64,000 bases of DNA. Source: Thermogemmata fonticola. GTDB taxonomy: Bacteria > Planctomycetota > Planctomycetia > Gemmatales > Gemmataceae. Location of the stretch: contig NZ_JACEFB010000007.1 of assembly GCF_013694095.1 (NCBI RefSeq), positions 144,086 to 208,085 on the forward strand. The letters are read 5' to 3'. Made by a program: the position numbers and the translations under genes. Of this stretch, positions 18,082 to 26,708 are shown piece after piece. Each line of letters opens with the position of its first letter. Positions within the stretch are counted from its first letter, which is position 1. Below the pieces are notes generated by a model. The model made no database searches. It was not told the origin of the DNA and was given only the letters and a program-made list of their open reading frames with translations.

Positions 18082-21000
18082 TCAGGAGGTCGAGGACGGA
18101 GGCGTCGGCGTCGCCGCCGATCCTGATGGCGGCTTCCCGGAGATGGGCCGCTTCCCCGCCAGGGAAGTGACACCAGCCAGTCGCTGCCGCCACCCCTGCC
18201 CCACTTGCATCAGCCAGCGGTATCCCTGGCTGACCGCCCAGCGCACCAGCCCCACCCCGCTGCCCCACCAGAGCAGCTTGGAAAGCCAACGGGTAACCCG
18301 GCTCTGCCAGCCGCTCCATTGCGCCAGCCGATCCACCACGACGAACCATACCGGCGTGAACAGGATGCCGAAAAACGTCACGCCGAGCATGCCGCCGAGG
18401 ACCGCCACCCCGATCGCCTGGCGGATTTCCGCCCCAGCCCCTTGCGCCGCCGCCAGCGGGAGCACCCCGAAGATAAACGCCGCCGAGGTCATCAGGATCG
18501 GGCGGTAACGCAACTGACAGGCTTCCAGCACCGCTTGCCGCCGGCTCAGCCCTCGCAGCCGTGCCTCCCGCGCATACTCCACCAGCAGAATCGCATTCTT
18601 GCAGGCCAGGCCCACCAGCACGACGAACCCGACTTGCGTGAAGATGTTCACGTCCTGATTGCGGATCCCCAACCGGGTCAGACCCCGCTGCAGCGGAGCG
18701 ATGCACTGCTCATCCCACCACCGGGCCGCATGCACCAGCCAATCCCCCAGCCCCCACCAACTGCCGGAGGCCCCCAGCCACTGCTGGACCGTCGCGGCGG
18801 CGGAGGACGGATCGGTCAGCCACACCGCCCAAAGCGAACTGGCCACGCACACCGGCACCCCCAGCATCACCGCCAGCGGGAACAGCCAGCTCTCGTACAG
18901 CGCCGCCAGCACCAGAAACACGAACACCACGGACAGGGCAAAGACCGCCATGCCTGTGTTGCGCGACTGCTTCTCCAGGAAGGTCAGCTCCGTCCATTCG
19001 TAAGCGAGGCGGCTGGGCAACTCCTGCTGCGCCAGCTTTTCCACCAGTTCGATGGCTTCCCCCGTACTCACCCCTGGGGCGATATTCCCGTTGACCGTGG
19101 CGGCCGGATACATGTTGTAGCGGGTGATCACCAGCGGGCCGCTCCGTTCTTCCACCTGGAGCACCGCGCCCAGCGGCACCATCTGGCCCCAGCGGTTGCG
19201 CACCCGCAGACGCTTGATGTCCTCGATTTGGTCCCGCAAGTGCGGCTCCGCCTGGACATTCACCTGCCAGGTCCGGCCAAAGCGGTTGAAGTCATTGACA
19301 TAGCGGTTCCCCATCGTCGCCTGGAGCGTCTCGTACACCTGGCTCAGCTCCAGCCCGCGCGCCGCACAGGCCGCCCGATCCACCCGGATGAACCACTGCG
19401 GCGAGCTGGCCTTGAACACCGTGAACAGCCCCACCAGTTGCTTCTGCTGATTGGCTTTGTCGATAAAGTTATCCGTTTGGCCCTGGAGGGCTTCCGGTCC
19501 GACATCGCCGCGATCTTCGATCATGAGGCGGAAGCCGCCGGCCCGGCCCAGGCGCGGTACCGCTGGCGCCCCGAACACATTCACAATCGCTTCGGGCGCC
19601 TGGCGGGCAAACTCCCGCCGCAAAGCCGCCGCCACCGCATCCGCACTCAGCTTCGCCGAACGCCGCCGCTCGAAACTCTCCAAAATCACAAACATCGACC
19701 CGAAGTTGGAACCATAAGCGCTCAGCACAAACGAGTTCCCCGCCACCCCACTGACATGCCGCACCGGCTTGACCTTGTTCCCCGCTTCGTCTTCCAGCTC
19801 CAGATTCAACGCGATCTGGCTGATCCGCGAGATGAATTGGCGCGTCCGCTCGGCACTGGAGGCATCCGGCAACTGAATGCTACAGATGAGATACCCTTTG
19901 TCCTGCTGCGGAATGAAGCCGATGGGTAGCGACCGCCAGGCGGCATAGCCGCTCGCCAGGATCGCGGCGTAGGCGGCCAGGACCAAAACCGGCAGGCGCA
20001 GCAGCCAGCCCACCAGGCGGACATAGCCGCGGCCGGAGGCCTGAAACAGGCCCTGAAATGCTCTGTTGACCAGACGCAGGGGCAACAGAGGCAGGAGCAG
20101 CCCCCGCCGCCACCCGCTCGCCGGCCGCTTCGCTCCCGGACCCCGCAGCAGAATGGCACACAGGGCCGGACTGAGCGTCAACGAATTGAACGTGGAAATC
20201 AACGTCGCCGACGCAATGGTCAAAGCAAATTGCTTAAAAAAAGCACCAACGATTCCCGAAATGAAAATGCAGGGGAAAAAGACGAACGACAGGACAAAGC
20301 CAATGGCGATGATCGGGCCGGTGACCTGATCCATCGCCCGCTGCGTGGCCTCCCGCGGAGGGTAACCCAGCTCCAGTTGATGCTGCACCGCTTCCACGAC
20401 CACGATGGCGTCATCGACCACAATCCCCACGGCCAGAATCAAGCCGAAAAGTGTCAGCAGGTTGACCGAGAAGCCGGCGGCGTACATGACGGCGAAGGTG
20501 CCCACAATGGCGGTGGGGACGGCCGCCAGCGGGATCAAGGCCGCCCGCCACGATCCCAAAAACAGCAGCACGACCAGACCGACGAGCAGGATCGCGTGCC
20601 CCAGAGAGCGGTACACTTCCCGGATCGACTCGCGGATGAACGGGGTGGTGTCGTAGCCGACTTCGTAGTGCAAGCCGGGCGGAAAATCCTGGCTGAGCCG
20701 CGCCATCGTTTCCAGAACCGCCGCCGCTGTCTCCAGGGCGTTGCAATCCGGCAGGATGAAGATGGCTAAGCTGACTGTCGGCCGATCATCGAACCGGTTG
20801 CTGACATCCTCGGCACGGGCTCCCATCTCCACACGCGCCACATCCCGCAGGCGGACGAGCTGGCCTCCTTCCCCGACCTTGAGCACGATCCGCTCGAAGT
20901 CTGCCGGTTCCACCAGCCGACCCACACCGGTCAGGGGGAACTGATACGGCTGATCCGGTCGGACCGGCGGCTGGCCCAACTGCCCTGCTGCCAGCGGCAG

Positions 21001-21657
21001 ATTCTGCGCCCGGATCGCCGCCACCACGTCGCTGGCACTCAGGTGCAAAGCCGCCAGTTTTTCCGGGTCCAGCCATACCCGCATGGCGTAGTCCCGCTGG
21101 CCGAAGATCGTCACGTCGCTGATCCCCGGCAGCCGTTGCAACTCGTCCCGCAAATACAGCAGGGCGTAATTGCTCAGATAGAGCTGATCGTAACGCCCCT
21201 GGGGATAGTCCGGTTCCGGCGGCGAGGTCAGCCCGATGGTCAAGAGCAGCTCCGGCGACCGCTTGCGCACGGTCACCCCCGTGGCGCGCACCACCTCCGG
21301 CAACTGCGGCAGGGCCAGATTCACCCGGTTCTGCACCCGCACCTGCGCCAGGTTCAGATCGGTCCCGCTCTTGAAGGTGATCGTGCAGGTGTAGCTGCCG
21401 TCACTGGTGCACTGCGAGTTCATGTACAGCATGTCTTCCACGCCGTTGACCTGCTGCTCGATGGGGGCGGCCACCGTCTGCGACACCACCAAAGCACTGG
21501 CGCCGGGATAGTTGCAGTCGATCTGGATGGTCGGCGGGGCGATCTCCGGGAATTGCGACACCGGCAGGGTGGTCACGGCCAGACCTCCCGCCAGGGTGAT
21601 GACCAGGGAAAGCACGGTGGCGAAGATGGGCCGGTCGATGAAAAAGCGCGCGATCAT
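18082..21657 (-). CDS. RND multidrug efflux permease (HAE1 type), first of two
   Basis: A 1191-residue RND permease, homologous to but clearly diverged from its downstream neighbour. It begins MIARFFIDRPIFATV and keeps VVDDAIVVVEAVQ with the paired aspartates, GLACKNAILLVEYA with the TM10 lysine, and GFIPQQDKGYLI. It carries an insertion of about 60 residues in the loop before the NIFTQVGF helix (including SWWGLGDWLVHAARWW), which makes it longer than typical family members (~1040). The C-terminal ~100 residues are basic and Pro/Ser-rich. It starts 28 bases after the adaptor gene, so adaptor and permeases are very likely co-transcribed. Confidence 0.94.
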   Translation of the reverse strand: MIARFFIDRPIFATVLSLVITLAGGLAVTTLPVSQFPEIAPPTIQIDCNYPGASALVVSQTVAAPIEQQVNGVEDMLYMNSQCTSDGSYTCTITFKSGTDLNLAQVRVQNRVNLALPQLPEVVRATGVTVRKRSPELLLTIGLTSPPEPDYPQGRYDQLYLSNYALLYLRDELQRLPGISDVTIFGQRDYAMRVWLDPEKLAALHLSASDVVAAIRAQNLPLAAGQLGQPPVRPDQPYQFPLTGVGRLVEPADFERIVLKVGEGGQLVRLRDVARVEMGARAEDVSNRFDDRPTVSLAIFILPDCNALETAAAVLETMARLSQDFPPGLHYEVGYDTTPFIRESIREVYRSLGHAILLVGLVVLLFLGSWRAALIPLAAVPTAIVGTFAVMYAAGFSVNLLTLFGLILAVGIVVDDAIVVVEAVQHQLELGYPPREATQRAMDQVTGPIIAIGFVLSFVFFPCIFISGIVGAFFKQFALTIASATLISTFNSLTLSPALCAILLRGPGAKRPASGWRRGLLLPLLPLRLVNRAFQGLFQASGRGYVRLVGWLLRLPVLVLAAYAAILASGYAAWRSLPIGFIPQQDKGYLICSIQLPDASSAERTRQFISRISQIALNLELEDEAGNKVKPVRHVSGVAGNSFVLSAYGSNFGSMFVILESFERRRSAKLSADAVAAALRREFARQAPEAIVNVFGAPAVPRLGRAGGFRLMIEDRGDVGPEALQGQTDNFIDKANQQKQLVGLFTVFKASSPQWFIRVDRAACAARGLELSQVYETLQATMGNRYVNDFNRFGRTWQVNVQAEPHLRDQIEDIKRLRVRNRWGQMVPLGAVLQVEERSGPLVITRYNMYPAATVNGNIAPGVSTGEAIELVEKLAQQELPSRLAYEWTELTFLEKQSRNTGMAVFALSVVFVFLVLAALYESWLFPLAVMLGVPVCVASSLWAVWLTDPSSAAATVQQWLGASGSWWGLGDWLVHAARWWDEQCIAPLQRGLTRLGIRNQDVNIFTQVGFVVLVGLACKNAILLVEYAREARLRGLSRRQAVLEACQLRYRPILMTSAAFIFGVLPLAAAQGAGAEIRQAIGVAVLGGMLGVTFFGILFTPVWFVVVDRLAQWSGWQSRVTRWLSKLLWWGSGVGLVRWAVSQGYRWLMQVGQGWRQRLAGVTSLAGKRPISGKPPSGSAATPTPPSSTS

Positions 21658-21685
21658 AGCGGTGCGAGAGGTGAAGGCAGCGGCT

Positions 21686-22954
21686 TTAGCGCAGGTCCGC
21701 CGGCAGCGGGGTGCGGACCGGCAGGGCTAGCTCGGCGGGCCGTGGCGGCGGCGCCACATCCGCCACTTCCTCCGGCGGCAGGAAAAACTCCGGCAGCGGC
21801 GGCAGCTCCGCCACCTTCGGCTGCACTACTACCCCCGGACGCACCCGCAGCAAGCCCTCCACAATCACCCGGTCCTCCGGTGACAGTACTTTGTCCTCGA
21901 TCACCCGCCAAGCTCCATAGCGGGCGCCCAGGCGCACGTTCCGCCGCTGGACCTCGTTCTTCGCATTGAGCACAAAAACATACTTCTGTCCCTGGTCTGT
22001 GCCGATGGCCTTTTCCGGAATGAGCACCGCGGGATGGGGCGGCCCCAACGGCAGGCGCACCCGGATGAACTGGCCCGGCGAGAGCATGTACCACGGCGGA
22101 CGGGTGATGCGGGGATTCTCCAGCAAGGCCCGGATGCGTAGGGTGCCCGTGCTGCTGTCAATTTGGTTGTCCGTGAAGACGATTCGGCCCGCCAGGGGGA
22201 AGCTCTCCTCATCGGTGGCCAAGCCAATGTAGACGGGCCGGGGGCGTTCCCGCGACGAGGTGTATTCCCCTTTGGCGATCATGCTGCGGAAGCGCAGCAC
22301 CGTCCGCTCATCGACATCGAAGGTGGCGTAGAGGCGGTCCAGGGCCACGAGCGTGGTCAGGATGGTGTCATCGGCGCGGACCAGGTTGCCGGGATCGACC
22401 AAGCGGCGGCTGAGCCGGCCGGCAAAGGGGGCGCTGATGCGGGTGAAGGCCAGGTTGGTCGCCGCCAGGTCGCGGGCGGCGCGGGCCGCCGCCACATCCG
22501 CCTCCGCTTCCGCCAGTTCCCCCACCGCCTGATCATACGCCTCCTTGGCCGTGGCGTTGCGCTCGTAAGCATACTTGGCCCGCTCGTAATTGAGCCGCAT
22601 GGTCTCCAAATGCCGCTCGGCTTTCAGGAGCGCAGCCGCGGCCCGCTCGTACTCCGCCTTGTAAATGCTGGCGTCGATCTGGAACAGCGGCGCGCCCGCC
22701 TCCACGTCCTGGCCGTCCTGGAAATAGACCCGTTCCAGATATCCGGTGACGCGGGCGCGGATTTCCACCAGGCGGTACGGCTCGGTTCGGCCCGTGAAGT
22801 CTTCGTAGTCGCACAGGATGTGGACCTGGGGCTGGGCCACGGTCACCACCGGCGGCGGGGTCGGCGCGGGTTCCACCGCTGGCCGCGCACATCCCAGGCT
22901 CAGCAGCAGAGCTGTTGCCAGACCGGCTGCCATGACTGCGCTGTGTCGCCCCAT
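21686..22954 (-). CDS. RND efflux periplasmic adaptor lipoprotein
   Basis: A 422-residue membrane-fusion protein linking the inner-membrane RND pump to an outer-membrane channel. A lipobox (LLSLGC, Cys about 22) predicts lipid anchoring. The lipoyl/barrel halves are split by a long helical hairpin (AEYERAAAALLKAERHL through AARDLAATNL). The canonical start of the lipoyl domain is YEDFTGRTEPYRLVEIRARV, and FAGRLSRRLVDPG resumes after the hairpin. The ATG at 22954 has GAGGGAA about 8 bases upstream; a TTG six bases earlier would leave no room for a ribosome site. It leads the adaptor-permease-permease operon. No TolC-like gene is in the window. Confidence 0.94.
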   Translation of the reverse strand: MGRHSAVMAAGLATALLLSLGCARPAVEPAPTPPPVVTVAQPQVHILCDYEDFTGRTEPYRLVEIRARVTGYLERVYFQDGQDVEAGAPLFQIDASIYKAEYERAAAALLKAERHLETMRLNYERAKYAYERNATAKEAYDQAVGELAEAEADVAAARAARDLAATNLAFTRISAPFAGRLSRRLVDPGNLVRADDTILTTLVALDRLYATFDVDERTVLRFRSMIAKGEYTSSRERPRPVYIGLATDEESFPLAGRIVFTDNQIDSSTGTLRIRALLENPRITRPPWYMLSPGQFIRVRLPLGPPHPAVLIPEKAIGTDQGQKYVFVLNAKNEVQRRNVRLGARYGAWRVIEDKVLSPEDRVIVEGLLRVRPGVVVQPKVAELPPLPEFFLPPEEVADVAPPPRPAELALPVRTPLPADLR

Positions 22955-23050
22955 CGTCAAGTTCCCTCGGTTGAAGCGGGGGTTCCCCTTACGCTACTCT
23001 CATACCACGCCGGCCCGGCGATCTTACGGGACGCCGCTACCGCTACCGTG

Positions 23051-23090
23051 GGTTGAGCATGCCTCCGGTGGGTCAAGCATGCCTCCGGTG
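23051..23090. repeat. 20-bp tandem duplication at the start of the KTSC-protein gene
   Basis: GGTTGAGCATGCCTCCGGTG is followed immediately by GGTCAAGCATGCCTCCGGTG, differing by two bases. It overlaps the first codons of the reading frame, so the protein's true N-terminus is uncertain. Confidence 0.9.
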
Positions 23091-25788
23091 TTGGCGGGCA
23101 AGAGTCGGATGCGCCATTTCCGGCTGCGGTTGGGCGGAACGGATGGGGAAACACCGCCTTGGCCAACCTCCACCTGCCAACAGCTCCAAGGGGCGCAACC
23201 GGGCTGGTCGGCTGACTCCCGTGGTCGTCAGCGAATCTTCCGCAACGACCACGGCCCGACCGGCAGCCCAGTCCACTCGCGGTGATAGCAGCGCTGGCTC
23301 CGGTAGTTCATCCTCGGCTCGCGACACACGCTCCTTGGAAAGCGATCAGACGGCCAGTCGTCCTGAAACATCCGCGGGTAAGAAAAAGAAACTGCGGGAC
23401 GCTCTGACGGCTATCAGTCGGCATGTCCAGGAAAAACTATCGCTTTCCCGTCAGGCCATTCAGCAGATTCGTCACAAAGCGGAGAGCCGTTGGCAGCGAT
23501 TGCAGGAAGTCTTGAAACAGTGGCGAGCCGGCCGGGCGTTACTGCATCTGAAATCGTTGGCGGTGGAAACCTTTCATGCCTTGGAGCATGTCGCGCTTTA
23601 TGCGGCGAAAAAGACACAGGTCATTGCGGCGGGAGTGGGTCGGGAACGTGGCTGGCCGCCAGAAAAAGTCGAGGCGTTCCGTCAGTCGCTTTACTGGGCG
23701 GATTTCGTGGGGGGATATGTAACGGGCGGGATGGCTCTGGCCACCTTAGGTCCTGTTGCCGGTAAAGCGGCTGCGGTGTTACCCTCCGCCTCGGCCGTTT
23801 ATCTGGCCTATTCCACAGTGCGTAATCCTTTGGCGGTCTGGCGGGCGGCCCGGCGAGTCCTGCGTCAGACTGTAACGGAAAACGTCGAAGCTGCGTCTCA
23901 CATCGCCACCGGCATCGCCAGACGGTTACGTGGGCGGAAACACGAAAAGGCCATGGCTCAGCGGGTCTGGTACGAACACCTGGCCGACCTTCTGGATCAA
24001 CATCCCGATCCGGACTGGGTTTGGGCACTCTTTCTGGCGGCCACGGCTCACACCCAAGGGGATGTTCCCAAAGCGCTGGCACTGGTGCAGAAAGCCCTGT
24101 CTAGTCAAAAGAAAGCGAAATCGCCCACGCCGCCGTCGCAGTCGCAACACCGGGTTGGGGAAGTCTGGCAAGGGAAAGACGGAAAATGGTACACGCTCAT
24201 TCAGGTCGGTCAGCACGTTGTGCCAGTGCGAGCCCATGCACCCGACGCGCATCAAGACGAAAAGACGGATCTAAGCGGCTGGCATGCCACCCCAGGTTCT
24301 TCTGCAATTTCTCACGTCCACTATGATGCGGCAAAGCAACGTCTGACGGTAAAATGGCGGGGCCGCTCTGATCCGCGTTTTATCGCCTACGAGGGAGTAA
24401 GCCCGGAACAGGTTCGGCGCATTCTGAGTTCGCCCAGCGTGGGCCGCTCCATCAATCGCCAGCTGCGACATGATGCGCACCGACGGTGGACCGCCACAGA
24501 CATCGACGCCCTCACCGAACTGGCTTTGCAGCACGAAGATATTCGACGGATTGTCACCCAGGCACGCCGACAAAAAGCTCAGCAACTTTCCGCAACGCTC
24601 AGTCAATTGATCGTGCCCCAAGAGCAATGGTCCGCAGACTACGCGCAACTGGCGAACGCCGCCATTTTGAGCGTTATCCCACAAGAGAAAGACGGAAGAC
24701 GGAAATGGAATTCCGATAACGTCGTTGCCTACGAAGTCATGTATGCCATTGCCGTCGACAACGGTTACATTCACCACGGCGGCACACATGCCATCGATGT
24801 CAGCAGTGGTCAGACACTTTACGAAACGGCCGACGGTACGAAAGTCGTGATCGGTATTGACACGAAAACGTCCTTTGGCCAGTCCAAGGTTGGGGATTTT
24901 GATGAAAATCGCGCCTCGCTGCGGCAGAAATGTGACTTCCTCGCCTATCGTCCGAACGATCCCGACGACCACTATGTCACTCAAGGTGTAGCCCGGGGTG
25001 TCCCGCGTATGGTGGTTTACCACGCCGGGGTCGATGTGCACGGCCAGGAGAAAGATTATGGGTTCGCCTACTATGCTTTACTAGGCGGCACGACCAAGTA
25101 TACTAAGCTTCATGCAACTGAGGATATCACCTTCACCGTGCCGCCAAACCAGGAAATTACGCTAGGTAAAAAGACTTACCGTGCAGGGAAGAAGATACAG
25201 ATTCCAAAGGGAGCAGAGATTCCGCCGGATATTCTGGCTATAGCACAACCCGAGCAGCTGCGCTCTTGGGGTTTTGACCCTTTGCAGCATGCGATGCCGA
25301 TCAAGATTCACGGCTTGCACAGCCCGGAGGACCTGGTGAAAAATCCCCAACTGATGAGACAGTCGGATGCACGACTGCAAGAATACCTTCGCATGGTCAA
25401 GTACGAAGACTATGCGGAGAAAGTCGGTATCAAACTTGAAGAGCACGCTGAGCGGGAAATGAAGCAGACAGCCGACTTCGTGGCCAGCGTCGTGCGGTTC
25501 CGGGGCGGCAGTACGGGGAAAGAACACCTCGATATGGTCGCCTATCACGCGGCACGAGCCGACAAAGCCGAACAGGCCCGACAAGAAGCCGAACGCCGGC
25601 ACCAGGAACTGTCTCAGCGGCACCAGCGGCATTTGGAGCTGACCAAACGGGCGGCTCAACTGGGCAACCCCGAAGTCCTGATGCAGCTGATAGGACATAT
25701 GGAAACGGGGGATTACGATGCGGCGGAGGAGCTGCTACGTCAGCATGAAGGCAGCAAGCAACGCCCAGCCCCGAGGAAAAAGCGATGA
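23053..25788 (+). CDS. Large KTSC-domain protein with possible PD-(D/E)xK nuclease region
   Basis: A 911-residue accessory protein of no recognised full-length family. Residues 1-110 are low-complexity (Ser/Thr/Arg). A basic helical region (about 113-170) is followed by a hydrophobic stretch (about 215-260, with GGYVTGGMALATLGPVAGKA) that could insert into a membrane. A KTSC domain lies at about 417-472 (SHVHYDAAKQRLTVKW, then VGRSINRQL); KTSC is common in phage proteins. The region 557-610 has Glu561 (YEVMYA), Asp582 (HAIDVSSG) and Asp603-x-Lys605 in VVIGIDTKTSFG, an arrangement like a PD-(D/E)xK nuclease core; this is inference. The last 100 residues form a charged coiled coil. GC is visibly lower than in neighbouring genes. 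The next gene overlaps it by ATGA. The start is uncertain because of a 20-bp duplication. Confidence 0.7.
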   Translation: MSMPPVGQACLRCWRARVGCAISGCGWAERMGKHRLGQPPPANSSKGRNRAGRLTPVVVSESSATTTARPAAQSTRGDSSAGSGSSSSARDTRSLESDQTASRPETSAGKKKKLRDALTAISRHVQEKLSLSRQAIQQIRHKAESRWQRLQEVLKQWRAGRALLHLKSLAVETFHALEHVALYAAKKTQVIAAGVGRERGWPPEKVEAFRQSLYWADFVGGYVTGGMALATLGPVAGKAAAVLPSASAVYLAYSTVRNPLAVWRAARRVLRQTVTENVEAASHIATGIARRLRGRKHEKAMAQRVWYEHLADLLDQHPDPDWVWALFLAATAHTQGDVPKALALVQKALSSQKKAKSPTPPSQSQHRVGEVWQGKDGKWYTLIQVGQHVVPVRAHAPDAHQDEKTDLSGWHATPGSSAISHVHYDAAKQRLTVKWRGRSDPRFIAYEGVSPEQVRRILSSPSVGRSINRQLRHDAHRRWTATDIDALTELALQHEDIRRIVTQARRQKAQQLSATLSQLIVPQEQWSADYAQLANAAILSVIPQEKDGRRKWNSDNVVAYEVMYAIAVDNGYIHHGGTHAIDVSSGQTLYETADGTKVVIGIDTKTSFGQSKVGDFDENRASLRQKCDFLAYRPNDPDDHYVTQGVARGVPRMVVYHAGVDVHGQEKDYGFAYYALLGGTTKYTKLHATEDITFTVPPNQEITLGKKTYRAGKKIQIPKGAEIPPDILAIAQPEQLRSWGFDPLQHAMPIKIHGLHSPEDLVKNPQLMRQSDARLQEYLRMVKYEDYAEKVGIKLEEHAEREMKQTADFVASVVRFRGGSTGKEHLDMVAYHAARADKAEQARQEAERRHQELSQRHQRHLELTKRAAQLGNPEVLMQLIGHMETGDYDAAEELLRQHEGSKQRPAPRKKR

Positions 25789-26327
25789 GTTCTGAGGTCT
25801 ACTTTTACTTCAACGGTCGAGAACCTGCGGGGGTCGTGTACAACTGGGGTGAGTTCTGCTGGTGGGCCCGGCAGCATGGTCCGCTGGGGAAAGCCCTCCA
25901 GGCCCTTATCGAACATGACCAGACCGTCCCAGCCGCCGAGGTGGAACGGGACCTTATCGCTTGCTTTCAGCGGGCCAAGGAATGGCCGGATGAGGCGGAA
26001 CAATTCCTGGAAACTGTGCTGTGCCGAGTCTTCGACAACCCTACCATCGGCATAGGATACAATGCTCCCGAAGAGGAAAGGGAAAAAAGAGAGGACCGGT
26101 TGTTCTCGGCACGTCCGCTGATTGTGCGCTTGGCTGACCATGCCCAACGGGGAGAGGAGGCGTGGCGGCCGGTGAAGGAACGGGCCGTGCTGCTGGTGGA
26201 GATAGCCGGCCTGCTACTGACCCCTCGCAGTGAGTTGAGTACGGAGCCAGACGAAGACGGCTATTCCGAGCTGGATCGTCATGACAGCGAACTGGCGGCG
26301 GCATTGGCTCTTTTGCCACAGAAATAG
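25785..26327 (+). CDS. Hypothetical protein translationally coupled to the KTSC protein
   Basis: A 180-residue acidic soluble protein with no recognised family. Its ATG overlaps the stop of the 911-residue gene (ATGA), so the two are made together. It begins MSSEVYFYFNGREPAGVVYNW, has mixed helical segments (AAEVERDLIACFQ, PDEAEQFLETVL) and an acidic C-terminus (EPDEDGYSELDRHDSELAAAL). Size, acidity and tight coupling downstream of a large possible nuclease fit an immunity protein or inhibitor. An accessory subunit or chaperone would look the same. No membrane segment or catalytic motif is visible. Confidence 0.75.
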   Translation: MSSEVYFYFNGREPAGVVYNWGEFCWWARQHGPLGKALQALIEHDQTVPAAEVERDLIACFQRAKEWPDEAEQFLETVLCRVFDNPTIGIGYNAPEEEREKREDRLFSARPLIVRLADHAQRGEEAWRPVKERAVLLVEIAGLLLTPRSELSTEPDEDGYSELDRHDSELAAALALLPQK

Positions 26328-26351
26328 CCAGCATTTCTTTCCCTGCTTTGT

Positions 26352-26374
26352 GCTTAGAGCTTAGAGCTTAGAGC
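26352..26374. repeat. 7-bp tandem repeat (GCTTAGA x3)
   Basis: Three perfect copies of GCTTAGA followed by GC, located 25 bases after the stop of the coupled gene and touching the end of the terminase remnant. Confidence 0.9.
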
Positions 26375-26679
26375 ATAACCAGTGCGGCGCGTGGTGGTAC
26401 CCAGCAAGCCAGAGCGACCGCATCGCCGGCGTCGGGGGACCGACCCAGACGCTTGCGCAAATCATCCTTCGATTCCACGGTGATCCCCTGGGCCCGTAAG
26501 GCGTAACGGACCGCCAGCAAATCCCGGGCTAAATCCGGGTCCGGCGGTAAAGCCAGACGTGTTTCTTCCGGACCACCTTCCGGGTCGAGCCAACTGCGCA
26601 ACACGCGGGCCGCGCAATGGCGGAACCGCTCGCCCGTCCTGACACCGCAGCAACCGCCTCCGTCAGCTTTCCCGCACAC
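26368..26679 (-). pseudogene. Phage terminase large-subunit remnant (C-terminal fragment)
   Basis: A 103-residue frame. Residues from about 28 to the end resemble the extreme C-terminus of phage terminase large subunits: LDPEGGPEETRLALPPDPDL, a helix, ITVESKDDLRKRLGRSPDAG and DAVALACW. The ATPase and most of the nuclease domain are absent, so only the tail of the packaging motor survives. The first ~27 residues (MCGKADGGGCCGVRTGER) do not fit the family and are probably unrelated DNA read through. Together with the adjacent KTSC-domain gene it marks an old phage or prophage-like insertion between the RND operon and the DUF1501 operon. Confidence 0.7.
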
Positions 26680-26708
26680 GCTGGCGGTTCCGGGGAACTG
26701 CTCCCGGA

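Noticed and set aside
16977..19929. Long plus-strand frames opposite both RND permeases (397 and 574 residues)
   Set aside because: They are His/Arg/Gln-rich antisense readings of the permease codons.
22818..23285. 155-residue plus-strand frame overlapping the adaptor start and the KTSC gene
   Set aside because: It crosses from antisense of the adaptor into the KTSC leader in another frame; composition gives no sign of a real protein.
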